A stretch of 64,000 bases of DNA. Source: Tieghemostelium lacteum (taxonomy: Eukaryota; Evosea; Eumycetozoa; Dictyosteliales; Raperosteliaceae). The stretch covers positions 796,658 through 860,657 of the forward strand of contig LODT01000035.1 in assembly GCA_001606155.1 (NCBI GenBank). Reading direction: 5' to 3'. Both the position numbers and the translations under genes were made by a program. The notes under the pieces are model-generated. The model saw only the letters and a list, made by a program, of their open reading frames with translations, did no database searches and was not told the origin of the DNA. Numbering within the stretch: the first letter of the stretch is position 1; every line of letters begins with the position of its first letter. Below are positions 21,629 through 30,082 of this stretch, in pieces.

Positions 21629-21662
21629 AGTTTATGTTATAGATAAAAGATTGTTTGATCCT

Positions 21663-22649
21663 TTATTGATCCTCTTGTCTTGGGGGATAGAATGATTCAA
21701 TGGACAGGATATTTTTAGCCCATTTAACCATTGGCATATCTATCATTTTACCATCGACTTCGAATGCACCTTTACCTAGTGCTTGATGAATATCGTTTTG
21801 TTCAATAATCTTTGAGGCAAATTCAAATTTCTCTTTTGAGGGACGGAATGAGTCACGAATAATGTCAATTTGGTTTGGATGAATTGCTTGTTTTCCGTGG
21901 AAACCCATTTGAATACCTTCTCTAGTTTCCTTCTTGAGTGCTTCTTGGTCCTTGTAGTTGATACAAACCATATCGATAGCCTGTAGACCATAGGCTATGG
22001 AATGGTTAACTATAGCTGATCTGGCATATAGAAGTTCATTAGCAGTTGGTGTTCTTGTAATTCCAGTATCTGCACAATAGTCTTCTGATGCAAATATCAA
22101 AGCTTCCAATTGATAAGGTATAACTGCAGAGGTAGTTTCACTGTAACATATAATATCCTTTAGTGATACTACAGCTCTTGCAGATTCAATACTAGCAAGA
22201 AACTTTAATTTGTTTCCTGGTGCTTTGTTTTGTAATAGAGTTGATATGTATTTTAGATGATCTGGATGGTCCACTTTTGGAATAACAATACCATCTATAT
22301 AGGTGTAACATTGAGATAGCATTTCAATATCCTCTTCTAATAATCCTGAATCTACTGAATTTACACGTACTAGTAACTCACTAGTTCCAAATGATTGTTC
22401 AACCACAGACTTTTTAATAAGATCTCTAGCCTCTTGTTTTCTGTTTATTGCTACACCATCCTCAATATCTAATACAATACAATCAATATGATCCTTTAGT
22501 GTAACTGCTTTATCGATTTTTCTCTGATCACTACCAGGTACATTAAATAAAACTCTTCTAAGTGGTTTATCATAAATATTCGATGATAGTGATTTAATAT
22601 TTGGTTTGCTTATATTTGCAAATAAAAATTTACAACTTTTAGTGAACAT
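21663..22649 (-). CDS. clybl: citramalyl-CoA lyase-like (CLYBL), mitochondrial
   Basis: Single exon, 328 aa. The first 25 residues (MFTKSCKFLFANISKPNIKS) are basic and acid-free, fitting a mitochondrial presequence. Then come RRVLFNVPGSDQRKIDKA, the metal/CoA motif CIVLDIEDGVAINRKQEAR, LLVRVNS, YIDGIVIPKVD and FASEDYCADTG, the HpcH/HpaI aldolase (citrate lyase beta-like) pattern. CLYBL splits citramalyl-CoA into acetyl-CoA and pyruvate, detoxifying itaconate-derived CoA species in mitochondria (established for the human enzyme). Malyl-CoA or beta-methylmalyl-CoA could also be substrates. Confidence 0.88.
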   Translation of the reverse strand: MFTKSCKFLFANISKPNIKSLSSNIYDKPLRRVLFNVPGSDQRKIDKAVTLKDHIDCIVLDIEDGVAINRKQEARDLIKKSVVEQSFGTSELLVRVNSVDSGLLEEDIEMLSQCYTYIDGIVIPKVDHPDHLKYISTLLQNKAPGNKLKFLASIESARAVVSLKDIICYSETTSAVIPYQLEALIFASEDYCADTGITRTPTANELLYARSAIVNHSIAYGLQAIDMVCINYKDQEALKKETREGIQMGFHGKQAIHPNQIDIIRDSFRPSKEKFEFASKIIEQNDIHQALGKGAFEVDGKMIDMPMVKWAKNILSIESFYPPRQEDQ

Positions 22650-22838
22650 CGCAATTTAGAAATATGATATATGAAATTTAAAAAAAAAAATAAAATTTTT
22701 GATAATCATAAATTTATTCCTTTTTTGATCTAAAGATATATATATTATATTTCTAATTATTATTAAAAATGTTTGTTTTTTTTTTGTTTAATTTAATTAC
22801 TCAATTTTCACTAAAGTTTCAGTTAATCTTTTATTACA

Positions 22839-24477
22839 ATGTCTTTCACAGTTTATATCATTCTATATGCTTACAAATTCATTTGTAATTTATATTTTTA
22901 TATTACAAAAGGAAAGTAAAGATACTGTTGGTATCTTACGTGTAGAGATTGAAGATCTGATGGAGAAGTTCAACATCAAAACTTCTGAACTGGAAGAGGT
23001 TCTAATGAAGAATCAAGATCTAGAGAGCCAAGTTTTAATTTTAAATATGGAATTGGTTGAAAAAAGTAATATGGTTATTACTCTGAACCAAAAAATTTTA
23101 TTTCTCAAAGGTTCAACATCAAAGATCCAGAGTGAAGCTTGTGAAAGTATATCTGACTCTGATGTCCAACAAAAACAACCACAATCCAATGGTAGTCTCT
23201 CATTATCTAAATTGGTTTCTTCTTCTGGTGTCACCAAGACTAAATCTACATTCAGTGCTCCAATTGATGATGACTCTGACGACGAAGAAGAGGATGATGA
23301 AAATACTACAACCACTAAAACCACTACAACAACCACTATAAATACAACTTCAACTGCCATCACAGAGATTCCAGTTGGTTCTGCTGATTCCACAGAGCTG
23401 AAATTAAAACAATTAGAAGATGTTACTCATTTAGAATTAAATAATATTAAAATTGATAAAGTTAGAGAAAATAATAATAAAGAACAAATCAGATTACAAC
23501 AAGAAAAAGAAGAAAAATTAAAATCAATACAACAACAGGAACAACAAACTTTAAGACAATTAAATAATGATTTACAACTTAGACTACAAACAGTATTATT
23601 AAATACTCAAATTCAACTACAACAACCACAACAGCAATCTACTTTGGTTTCTCCTCCAGTTTGTGTTCAAGCTGTATCAAATATTCAACAACAGCAACTA
23701 CTTGAGCAACAAGCTCTTCAACAACATGCTTTACAACAACAAGCACTACTACAAGAGCAACAAGTACCACTAGCTCAGCCTAATCAATTGCAACAGTTTA
23801 CAATTGAATTATATCAGAGATGCTTTGCTATTTCTGGTCTTGGTGTTGCCATTCCAATGAATGTTTTACCATTCACCCCTAGAAGTTTGGTTTTCAATGG
23901 TAAATTGGGTAAACAATTAGATTCAGCACCCACCAATAGAAATCATTCTAAGAATATGGAAGATGGCTGGAGAGGCTTTAAGAAGAACAGCGGAATTAGA
24001 AATAATAGAATTTCTAATTTCAGAAAAGAAATAGTCAATCAAACTCTAGCTATGTCTAGAGAAAGACTCAATAATGTTCCAGGGTGCCCTTTCAACCCTC
24101 TATTAGTCTTTCCAAGAACTGTTGTTCAAGCTCAAGAAGCTCTACCTCAAGTCTCTGATGTTCAAGCTCAACCTCAAACTCAAGAGACTGTTTCCGAAGT
24201 CGATGTTCCAAATGTCCAAGAGGAACAACCAAGATTGCCAGTTTCTTCTGAAACTTCACAACAACATAGAACAAATACCACTGATGAAGAAGAAGAAAAT
24301 TTTAATAACTTTTTTTCAACACAAGAAGTACCTGAAGGTACAAATGAAATTACCTTTGTCGATGAGTCAATTTCTAACCCAAATTCTGAATTGGTTATTA
24401 ATGTTGACGATGACTCTGATTCTGATGAAGAAGAAGAAGTAGTAGTCGTTGAAAACGAAGATGAAGAGAAAATATAA
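22839..24477 (+). CDS. coiled-coil, Gln-rich, acidic-tailed protein of unknown function
   Basis: Predicted join(22839..22850, 22912..24477), 525 aa: a 4-codon first exon (MSFT) spliced across 22851-22911 (GTTTAT...AAG) to ESKDTVGILRVEIEDLMEKF. Without splicing the only start gives a hydrophobic, intron-like N-terminus, so I prefer the spliced form. Residues about 5-75 form a heptad coiled coil; an acidic patch (DDDSDDEEEDDE), a Thr run, and a long Gln-rich helix (LQQEKEEKLKSIQQQEQQ, about 200-330) follow. One compact region (GWRGFKKNSGIRNNRISNFR, ERLNNVPGCPFNPL) may be folded. The end is strongly acidic (DDDSDSDEEEEVVVVENED). No known family recognised. Confidence 0.6.
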
Positions 24478-24624
24478 AAATAAATAATTAACTCAACATG
24501 ATTTTAATTGTTTTTTAATATTAAAATACAAAAAATTTAAAAAAATTATTTTTTTGGTCATTTATTAAATTTACTTTAGCAAGTTCAAATGTCAACTAAA
24601 TTAGGTTTTATATAATTAAAAACA

Positions 24625-25416
24625 ATGTTTGATCCCATGTACGATTCTTTTATAACAACCATGACACAAGAAAAGCTAAATACACAAGATAGAGAAAATA
24701 TAAATAATAATAGTAATAAACAATACAATAATGATAGTGGTATAGACACAGTAATAGCAAACCAAACTATAGATAGCCAGGTTTCATCTTCATTGTCGTC
24801 ATCTTCAAATGACGCTGTACAGAATAACAATGTAGTTGAACAAAACCTAAATTCAACACACAAAAGTAATGTTGAGAAACTCAATAACAAAATTACAGAT
24901 TGGAGAAATGAAATATACCCTGGTTTATCATTTAACTCTGGTAATAGAGATACGAATAAAACACAGGTACAAAGTGATATTCAAGACTTTGAACAACAGA
25001 ATAGCAGCACTATATCTAGTAGTCAAAATTCAAATTTAAATAAGTCACTTTCAAATAGTAATAACAGTATAAACACCAATAACAACTTGAGGGCCTCTGT
25101 AAATAATAATACTACTACTCAAGAAAATCCAAAATTTATGAACCTTTTTAATCAATATCAATCCTTTGTTCAAAGTGATATCACATCAACATCAAATCAA
25201 TTTATAAAACAATTATCAACTGAAAATGTTTTAACACCCAAAGAAAACCAACAGAGTAAACAACAGCAACAGGAAAACTATGAATCCTATTTTAATGATA
25301 TTGAAAGTAATTTTAAAAAATGGAGAGAATATTTTAATGAGTCTATGGATGAAAATATGAAGGAATCTAAAAGAACAACAAATAAAATAATTATAACTTC
25401 ATCCTCATATTCCTAA
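24625..25416 (+). CDS. Asn/Ser/Gln-rich low-complexity protein
   Basis: Single exon, 263 aa, starting MFDPMYDSFITTMTQEK. Most of it is Asn, Ser, Gln and Thr. Two segments look related and more ordered: VEKLNNKITDWRNEIYPGL (about residues 78-100) and YFNDIESNFKKWREYFNES (about 220-245), both amphipathic helices around a W-R-E/N pair. No signal peptide or membrane segment. I do not recognise the family. Codon use and A-rich leader match its neighbours, so it is probably a real gene. Confidence 0.55.
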   Translation: MFDPMYDSFITTMTQEKLNTQDRENINNNSNKQYNNDSGIDTVIANQTIDSQVSSSLSSSSNDAVQNNNVVEQNLNSTHKSNVEKLNNKITDWRNEIYPGLSFNSGNRDTNKTQVQSDIQDFEQQNSSTISSSQNSNLNKSLSNSNNSINTNNNLRASVNNNTTTQENPKFMNLFNQYQSFVQSDITSTSNQFIKQLSTENVLTPKENQQSKQQQQENYESYFNDIESNFKKWREYFNESMDENMKESKRTTNKIIITSSSYS

Positions 25417-25657
25417 TATAAAAACAAAGAATTATGATTAATTGGTATTTGGTATTTTGAAATATGTACATTTGTTAATCCAAAATCATTCTAAAATACT
25501 AGTTATTTAGTAATTTAGTATCTTTTGTGTGTTTTATTATTATTGTTTTCTAAATATCTAAAAATAGTTGTTGTTTTTTATGTGTGAATGTGAAATATTT
25601 ATATATTATAAATGGAGTGATATGATTTTGGTTGGGTGTTTTTTTTTCAGTAATAAA

Positions 25658-26754
25658 TTAAATAGAAACAATACCAGCACATTTCTCTTTGAAAGATTTT
25701 GATTTTAAAAATTCATGAAGGGAGTTTTCTATCATCATCTGTTCTAATTCTTCTTGAATGTCATTAAATAGATTACAACACTTTAATAAACCAAACTTTA
25801 TACTTTTTCTATCGAAATCCTCTACATAATCGCTAATTTCACCGCTGGTGCCACTAGGTTCACCAATGTTACTTGGAATAGAACCACGAACAGAACTACT
25901 ACCACCATTCTTAAAAATAACCACAAAAGAATCGTCAGAGGAATTTCCCTCCTTTTCATCTAATCTTAAATTTAATTTTGATGGAGATGAGGGAGGTTGA
26001 ATTGGATGCGCACTAATAAACCCATTTTGTTGATGATGATGATGATTCTCATTGTGTAGTAATGATGTAGAATTGGCAGAAGATGTTGTTCCTGCTGTTT
26101 GATTCGGATCTGAAAATATACTGGATAAATTGGATTTAGATATCAGTTTTCTGAATCTTAATTTCTTTCTTCTCTTTGGAAATGTATCTGACTGTGCTCC
26201 ATTAGATGGAGGTAATATAAATGTCTTTTTTAATGTCTCTTTCAGACGATCTTTTTGTTTTCCATATATATTGATTTCATATCTTGAATTATCTCTAATA
26301 AACTATTTTTAATTAATACAAAAAGGTTTTAGTTATTTGGAATTTTTAAAATAAAATGGGTATATATATAATAATAATAACATACTAATAAATAAATTTC
26401 CTCTGCTATGGAATACATCTCTGGAGGTGTACCGTTTTTATGTTTAAATTTTTCAATTGCTTCCCAACATAATAGATTCTCTACACAAAACTGAAAGCAT
26501 AGAAAATCGTAGAATGCTGACCTGTTTTTGTTTATATTTATAATGGAAAATGTTAAAATTAGTAAATTAGAAGAAATGGTAGAGAGTATCAATACAAACC
26601 TTAAATCTTTATTTTTTATAATTTCCATTAACTTTAACCGCGATGCTTTATTTGATGAACAATATTTTAATGATAGATTGTTCAATATTGAACTTGCGCT
26701 ACTATCATTATTTGGTCCATCATTAGGTGTTGTTGTTGTTGTCGTTGCCATCAT
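25658..26754 (-). CDS. RGS-domain protein (regulator of G-protein signalling)
   Basis: Complement(join(25658..26302, 26386..26521, 26600..26754)), 311 aa. Splicing rebuilds a compact RGS domain: LKLMEIIKNKDLR, SAFYDFLCFQFCVENLLCWE, AIEKFKHKNGTPPEMYSIAE, EIYLLFIRDNSRYEINIYG. This is the canonical F-x-x-FL-x-x-EFxxENLxFW and FI-x-x-x-x-x-x-xIN pattern. The donors are GTTTGT (26599) and GTATGT (26385); introns are 78 and 83 bp. After the domain come a basic stretch (KRRKKLRFRKL), a His run, Ser/Pro-rich linkers and a helical C-terminus. RGS proteins speed GTP hydrolysis by G-alpha subunits; in amoebae this tunes chemotactic cAMP signalling (family knowledge). The core is short, so activity is not assured. 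A 2-kb upstream region suggests complex regulation. Confidence 0.82.
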
Positions 26755-28423
26755 TTAGTCTAAATATTTAAAAAAAGTATAGTCTAAAACTATACAATTT
26801 GAAAAATAAAAACCACTATATATTAATAACAATGTGATAAATTAAATAAAAAAAAAAAAAAAACCAAAAACTAAACAAACCTAAATCCTTTTAAATTAAA
26901 CAAATTAAAACCCTATTTATAGTTTGTTTTTTTTTTTTTTTTTTTGTTGTGATATAAAGTTTTTAAATAAATGTGTTTAGATGTATAAATAGAAATTATA
27001 TGAAAATAAAAAGAAAAACACAAAAATAAAACTAAAAGATAATGTGACAAGCAGAGAGATTTTTGTCCATTAAATTTTGATGGAAGTTGTTTTGTAAACA
27101 CAAAAAGAACAACTAGAGCAAGAACAAAAAGGAGTGTGGGGGTGGTGGGAATAATTTACTTTATCCTTTTATAGGATAATAGGTACCTGTTGTGCTTTTA
27201 GGGGTAGTTTCCAATCAAAACTCTCCATCTTTTTCTCACTAACTCACACTCCCCCTTGAATAAAAGGAGAAAGTTAAATATTTATAGAAGAAAGTATTTA
27301 CTTACTAACTTTATAATTGCTTTTTTTAGTTGTTAAAGCCCAACAAAAAAATAATATTATATAGTTGATGAATATGATGTTAATGTCAAAACAAAAAAGA
27401 AATAAAAATAAAAAGTTTGTTTGTTTTGTTTTGTTTGTTTGTTGTAGTTGTTGTAGTTATTGGTTGTTTGATTTGTGATTTTGTTTTGTGTTTTTCCAGT
27501 TATGTATTTACTTGAGTTATTAGATTGAGAATATCAATAATAGATAGTAAATAAATGTGTGATAATAAATAGATCTCTTCCTCTTAATTATTGAAAGGCT
27601 TTCTTGAATTAGAAAAAAAGAAAAAGAAATAATATATCCAATAAACAAAATTATTTAAACCAAATAAAACAAAAACAAATTTAAATTTGTTGTAAGAGGA
27701 AAATAGAGTGAGAGAGATAGTACTGCTATTCTCTATTTTAAACATTAACCTAATACACACTAACTAATATATTGTAAGAGTAAAAAAGAGAGGGGATATA
27801 TTGGGGTGTTGGGTGAAGGGGTATAGTGGGTTAATTTATGGGGGTGTGTGGATGGTGACTATTATCGAGTGAATTTTTATGATTTGTGATGTTAATTTTA
27901 TTTTTACCTACCCAGTTGAATTGTTTTTAGTGTTTATATTAGAGATTGTTAGATTCTTTGTTCTGATGGTTTAAATGTATATTTTTGGGTGAATTGTTAT
28001 AATCAATTAAAAATTATTATATAATTGTATATATATTTATGCTACCCCCAATAAAAATGTTTACGAGAGAGTAAAGTGTTTGTTTAAAAGTTGAGTGTGA
28101 GAGTGAGTGTGTATCTATTTTTTTGAACCCATTTCATTAAAGATTTGATGAGGAATTCAATTTAGAAAAAACAATCAAAATATAGATTGGATAGTTAAGG
28201 TAATTGATTAATCCTCTTCTCAAATTTTAAAATTTTAAAAAAAAATCAAAAAAATCGATCATTACTTCAATTAAATTCTTTTTCCTATTTACTTTCATTT
28301 AAAAATCATTAATTCAATATTAATAACCATCCAACCCACCTGTAATATAACTTAAAAGATAGTTATAATGTCTTTTGATTAATTAAAAGTACATATGTTT
28401 TTTCATTAATTTTATAAAAAAAG
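26755..28423. other. long intergenic/promoter region upstream of the RGS gene
   Basis: About 1.7 kb without coding potential. It contains pure A or T tracts (26849-26863, 26929-26945), a hairpin TTATCC/GGATAA at 27161-27179, an 8-bp inverted repeat GGAGTGTG/CACACTCC at 27131-27138 and 27245-27252, and several G-rich stretches (27131-27150, 27803-27860). A GTAAGT on the reverse strand (donor at 27305) with a TAG just before the RGS ATG could mark a leader intron, weakly supported. Confidence 0.5.
27803..27860 (+). promoter_or_regulatory. G-rich cluster with G-quadruplex pattern
   Basis: Four G runs (27803-27806, 27811-27813, 27818-27821, 27828-27830) with loops of 4, 4 and 6 bases fit the G3N1-7 rule, followed at 27840-27855 by GGGGGGTGTGTGGATGG-like sequence (read from the G at 27840). 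In D. discoideum, G/T-rich boxes of this kind bind the G-box factor GBF and drive post-aggregation genes (established there). In this very AT-rich setting the cluster stands out. Its target could be the RGS gene on the left. Confidence 0.4.
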
Positions 28424-28639
28424 AGCAAGTCAGAAACTTTCACAACAACTAAATAGAAATCCTACTTCCTATAAAGACGATCATCAATGACAGTGACTGT
28501 TGATAGAAATCAATAATCAAAGTCGGCTTCCCGCTAAAGCTGTGAAAGTGTGGATCAACATCCTTGCTGAGATTTTGAGTATTTTCAGAATAAAAAATAC
28601 TTTGACGTTCCTCTTGAAATGAATCCTAAGAGTTTGGTC
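28424..28639 (-). ncRNA. U3 small nucleolar RNA
   Basis: The reverse strand reads as a full U3 snoRNA of about 215 nt. The 5' part is GACCAAACTCTTAGGATTC followed by ATTTCAAGAGGAACGTCA, matching the box A'/A region of U3 (AGGATCATTTC...AGGAA-CGTCA in yeast). Box B is AGCGGGAAGCCG (28524-28535), and box C is TTGATGATCG (C core at 28481-28486). Box D is CTGA at 28430-28433, followed within a few bases by the 3' end and a T run. Order and spacing follow the family, and the length equals human U3. U3 pairs with the 5' ETS and 18S precursor and directs early small-subunit processing (established). The exact ends are estimated to a few bases. D. discoideum U3 is known as D2 RNA. Confidence 0.92.
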
Positions 28640-28696
28640 ATAACTTTAAAAAATAGATAATTCAATTTTTCTATTTCATTCTACTCGCCTTCTTTT

Positions 28697-28703
28697 TTAT
28701 GGT
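28697..28703 (-). promoter_or_regulatory. DUSE-like upstream element of the U3 gene
   Basis: The reverse strand reads ACCATAA, one mismatch from the Dictyostelium upstream sequence element (CCCATAA) that precedes many small RNA genes about 60 bp from their start (established in D. discoideum). Here it lies about 58-64 bp upstream of the inferred U3 5' end. Confidence 0.65.
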
Positions 28704-28771
28704 TTAGAAAAAAAACGAGTTCTTTTTGAATAATTATTATTTTTAATTTTTTATTTAATTTAATTTAGAGA

Positions 28772-29165
28772 ATGAGTATTTCATCATTTTTATTTGGTGA
28801 AGAAACTTGTTTTACAATTTATGGATTTCCGTCATGTAGGGTTTCTACTACACAATAATCAACAAGTAATATTATAAATAAAAACTAATCTATTTAAAAT
28901 AGGTCAATTCTATCAAAGAGCTGTAAAATTAGGACAAAATCTTGAGAATAATAACTCAAAAATTAAATTTACAATTAATGAAATCAAAAGAGAGGAATGG
29001 AAAGATTATTTAGAATCTAAAAAACAAGAGTTAGGTGATAAATCTAGATATCATAATACTTGTCCATTGGTAGTTTCAGGTTGTGGAAATGATACTAAAA
29101 CTTTTATTGGTGGTTATTCTGAATTCCTAAATGAAGCCAAAAGAAAGAATTATAAAAGATCATAA
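28772..29165 (+). CDS. glutaredoxin-like protein
   Basis: Join(28772..28835, 28903..29165), 108 aa; the intron (28836-28902, GTAGGG...TAG, phase 1) splits the Cys codon of the active-site region. The spliced protein reads CFTIYGFPSCQFYQRAVKL, then EIKREEWKDYLES, YHNTCPLVVSG and FIGGYSEFLNEAK. The order beta-strand, xPxC-x-x-x-x-x-A, then TxPxV and FIGG-x-x-E is that of a glutaredoxin fold. The active site has a single Cys (PSCQFY instead of CPYC), hinting at a monothiol mechanism, but the protein lacks the usual CGFS motif. The cellular role cannot be told from sequence. Confidence 0.75.
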
Positions 29166-29166
29166 T

Positions 29167-29274
29167 ATCTTTATAGAATATAACATAGGACCTGGTTCAC
29201 CATTAATTTTCTTTAAAGATCAATCTATAGTTTTTGTTAATCTCAAAATTACCTATAGTAGATGTAAATTATGA
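29167..29274 (+). other. short coding-like segment, unassigned
   Basis: One frame is open for 35 codons and reads GPGSPLIFFKDQSIVFVNLK in its middle, with amino-acid usage like real coding sequence. It begins just after the glutaredoxin stop, in a different frame, and has no ATG. It may be an alternative last exon, a remnant of a duplicate, or chance. Confidence 0.25.
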
Positions 29275-29393
29275 GTTGTAAATATCAAAATAAAGTAATC
29301 AATATTCACTTTGATTTTTTTTCAAATTCACACTAATAGTTTTTTTTTGTTTTTTTTTTTTTTTTTTATTTTTGAAATCATAGTGATAATTCG

Positions 29394-29892
29394 ATGTCTG
29401 CATTATTTAAATTAATTCCAAGATCATTTGTTAAAACTTTACAAAACTCTGCATGGTTAGAGCACAGAAAGATGGGTATGTGGAAATTTTAGAATCATTC
29501 ACAATATTGGAATTATATGGGTAGGAGCACAGGTTTCGATCAGATTATTAATACAAATGGGGATCAATATAGGTTTATATTATGCCGATCTTTACAATGA
29601 GACACCAGTTTTACAAGAAGTTTACAGAAGAATGCCAGATGATCTTATGGTTAAAAGAGACAGAAGATTAAGAGTCGCAATGGATTTAAGCGTTCAAAAG
29701 AAACTCTTACCAGGTATGTGTAATTTTAGAGTAGACTTAATTCAAAATCAAGAATATCATATTAATAGGATAATACATTTAGAAAACGAATGGTCAGATG
29801 TTAAAGAGGATTTAAAATATACAGAATTTATTGAAAGTGAAATGAAAAAAGTTTCATCTGAATTCGAACTCAGAAAAGCTTTCAGAGATTAA
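29394..29892 (+). CDS. uqcrb: UQCRB / QCR7 subunit of respiratory complex III
   Basis: Join(29394..29475, 29573..29713, 29783..29892), 110 aa. The product contains GLYYADLYNETPVLQEVYRR, MPDDLMVKRDRRLRVAMDLS and, after the second join, KKLLPENEWSDVKEDLKYTE, matching QCR7/UQCRB (YGLxxDDL, RRLPED, LLPKNEWTKPEED). Intron 2 (29714-29782, GTATGT...TAG) is 69 bp with no stop, so an unspliced reading stays open and carries a spurious 23-residue insert; homology demands its removal. Intron 1 (29476-29572) runs to the TAG at 29570-29572 rather than the nearer CAG at 29532. The protein is a matrix-side subunit of the cytochrome bc1 complex (established). Confidence 0.88.
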
Positions 29893-30082
29893 ACTTATAT
29901 ATAGGTTAATTTAATATTAAGATTAAACTTCAAATAAATAACAGCAACAATAACACATAGTATTCTAGCACAAAATATCAACATTAAATGTAATACAGAA
30001 ATGAATTTTATAGTGCCAATTCATTGTTAAATGAATGATTGAACAAAGTATTTTTTGTGTATGTTATATATTTATTTATATT

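Noticed and set aside
22867-22911. Start of the Gln-rich gene at 22867 (hydrophobic N-terminus)
   Set aside because: The segment is intron-like, ends in AAAAG, and is bypassed by a 4-codon first exon with a GT donor at 22851.
29533-29572. Nearer acceptor (CAG at 29530-29532) in UQCRB intron 1
   Set aside because: It breaks the phase with exon 1 and inserts residues before GLYYADL that homologs lack; the TAG at 29570-29572 restores phase and homology.
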